This document shows, in pieces, positions 31,497 through 31,924 of a DNA stretch of 31,924 nucleotides. Source of the DNA: UBA1715 sp036752345 (lineage in GTDB: Bacteria > Bacteroidota > Bacteroidia > Bacteroidales > UBA1715). The stretch's first letter is position 1. The number at the start of each line of letters is the position of its first letter. The stretch covers positions 1 to 31,924 of the forward strand of contig DAIOSV010000024.1 of assembly GCA_036752345.1 (NCBI GenBank). The letters run 5' to 3'. A model generated the notes under the pieces. It saw nothing but the letters and a program-made list of their open reading frames with translations, made no database searches and was not told the DNA's origin. Made by a program: the position numbers and the translations under genes.

Positions 31497-31924
31497 ATGA
31501 ATTTGGAATCAATAGACTTATCCTCCCCTCTCGTTATGGGGATTTTGAACGTAACTCCCGACTCTTTTTATGATGGAGGTTCCAACGATTCTCCAACGGC
31601 TATTCGCAACCATATTGAGGCAATGCTGAAAGCCGGTGCAGGTATTATTGATATCGGAGCATATTCGTCGCGCTCGGGAGCGGAAGATGTTTCGCCACAA
31701 GAAGAATTTAATCGGCTCAAAGTGGCGTTAGAAATTATTCGCACGCATTTCCCTGAAACCATCGTATCTATTGACACATTTCGATTAGATGTAATCAAAA
31801 CGGTGGTGGATTTTTTCGGTGATGTAATTATTAACGACATATCAGGCGGAGAATATGATGCTGACATGATTGCCTACTCAGCTAAACAAAAGTTGCCCTA
31901 CATTTGTATGCATATGCAAGGAAC
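31497..31924 (+). CDS. folP: Dihydropteroate synthase (N-terminal part)
   Basis: First 142 codons; the gene continues past the right edge. Joins p-aminobenzoate to dihydropterin pyrophosphate in folate synthesis and is the sulfonamide target. The family motifs are clear: MGILNVTPDSFYDGG with the substrate-binding Asn, DIGAYSSRSGAEDVS, IVSIDTFR with the pterin-binding Asp, and IINDISGGEYD. GAYSSRSG here replaces the more common GGxSTRPG, a normal variation in this phylum. Divergently transcribed from the DUF1599 operon with its own promoter. Confidence 0.95.
   Translation, partial: MNLESIDLSSPLVMGILNVTPDSFYDGGSNDSPTAIRNHIEAMLKAGAGIIDIGAYSSRSGAEDVSPQEEFNRLKVALEIIRTHFPETIVSIDTFRLDVIKTVVDFFGDVIINDISGGEYDADMIAYSAKQKLPYICMHMQG

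Overview
The window is ordinary chromosome of an AT-rich member of the Bacteroidota, most likely order Bacteroidales. Five observations support this: (i) several genes are preceded by the phylum-specific -7 box TAnnTTTG, in places with a TTG/TTTG element 18-20 bases upstream, instead of sigma70 -35/-10 boxes; (ii) the gene families are typical of the phylum, such as an ExbB/ExbD operon with an extra membrane protein, a TPR-propeller-OmpA protein, and a DUF1599 / DoxX-thioredoxin / tpiA cluster divergent from folP; (iii) many lipoproteins have a short spacer after the lipobox Cys; (iv) ribonucleotide reductase is the B12-dependent class II type; (v) tRNA genes do not encode CCA. No insertion sequence, prophage, CRISPR array, integrase or plasmid function is visible.

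Layout. 1-1441 (minus): tRNA-Arg(CCG), then an APH-fold kinase-like gene and the N-terminal part of a YgiQ radical-SAM gene. 1526-2998 (plus): an exported thioredoxin-fold protein without a CxxC. 3019-4976 (minus): thrC and ruvC, overlapping. 5077-8488 (plus): a HerA-like/DUF853 ATPase and uvrC, 4 bases apart. 8544-11070 (minus): exbB, a Cys-rich four-helix membrane protein, and two exbD genes. 11263-11350: tRNA-Ser(GGA). 11485-14627 (minus): a TPR protein and a TPR/PD40/OmpA envelope protein. 14712-15737 (minus): an RluD-type pseudouridine synthase. 16028-17029 (plus): gap, with a clear promoter and terminator. 17098-20077 (plus): a polyprenyl-phosphate sugar transferase overlapping a Wzi-like outer-membrane protein. 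20159-22255 (minus): a HAD phosphatase, proC and a lipoprotein. 22333-22406: a CAT-anticodon tRNA, probably Ile2. 22484-25832 (minus): a Rossmann-fold protein and two lipoproteins, one pentapeptide-like and one a papain-type cysteine protease. 26113-28656 (plus): nrdJ. 28732-31409 (minus): a DUF1599 protein, a DoxX/thioredoxin-like membrane protein and tpiA. 31497-end (plus): the start of folP.

How the genes fit together. Most of the window is housekeeping: glycolysis (gap, tpiA), amino-acid synthesis (thrC, proC), DNA repair and recombination (uvrC, ruvC), nucleotide and folate supply (nrdJ, folP), and translation (three tRNAs, rluD). A second theme is the cell envelope: the Exb proton channel for TonB-type transport, the OmpA-like peptidoglycan-binding protein, surface polysaccharide initiation with a Wzi-like barrel, and several lipoproteins. 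Five of the six terminators found are perfect hairpins with A-tract/T-tract symmetry, and three or four of these serve convergent units.

I found no obviously novel defence or mobile system. The items most worth a second look are the Cys-rich protein inside the exb operon, the two-lipoprotein protease operon, two thioredoxin-fold proteins lacking a CxxC, a near-leaderless transcript, and a tRNA that appears to share a transcript with protein genes.
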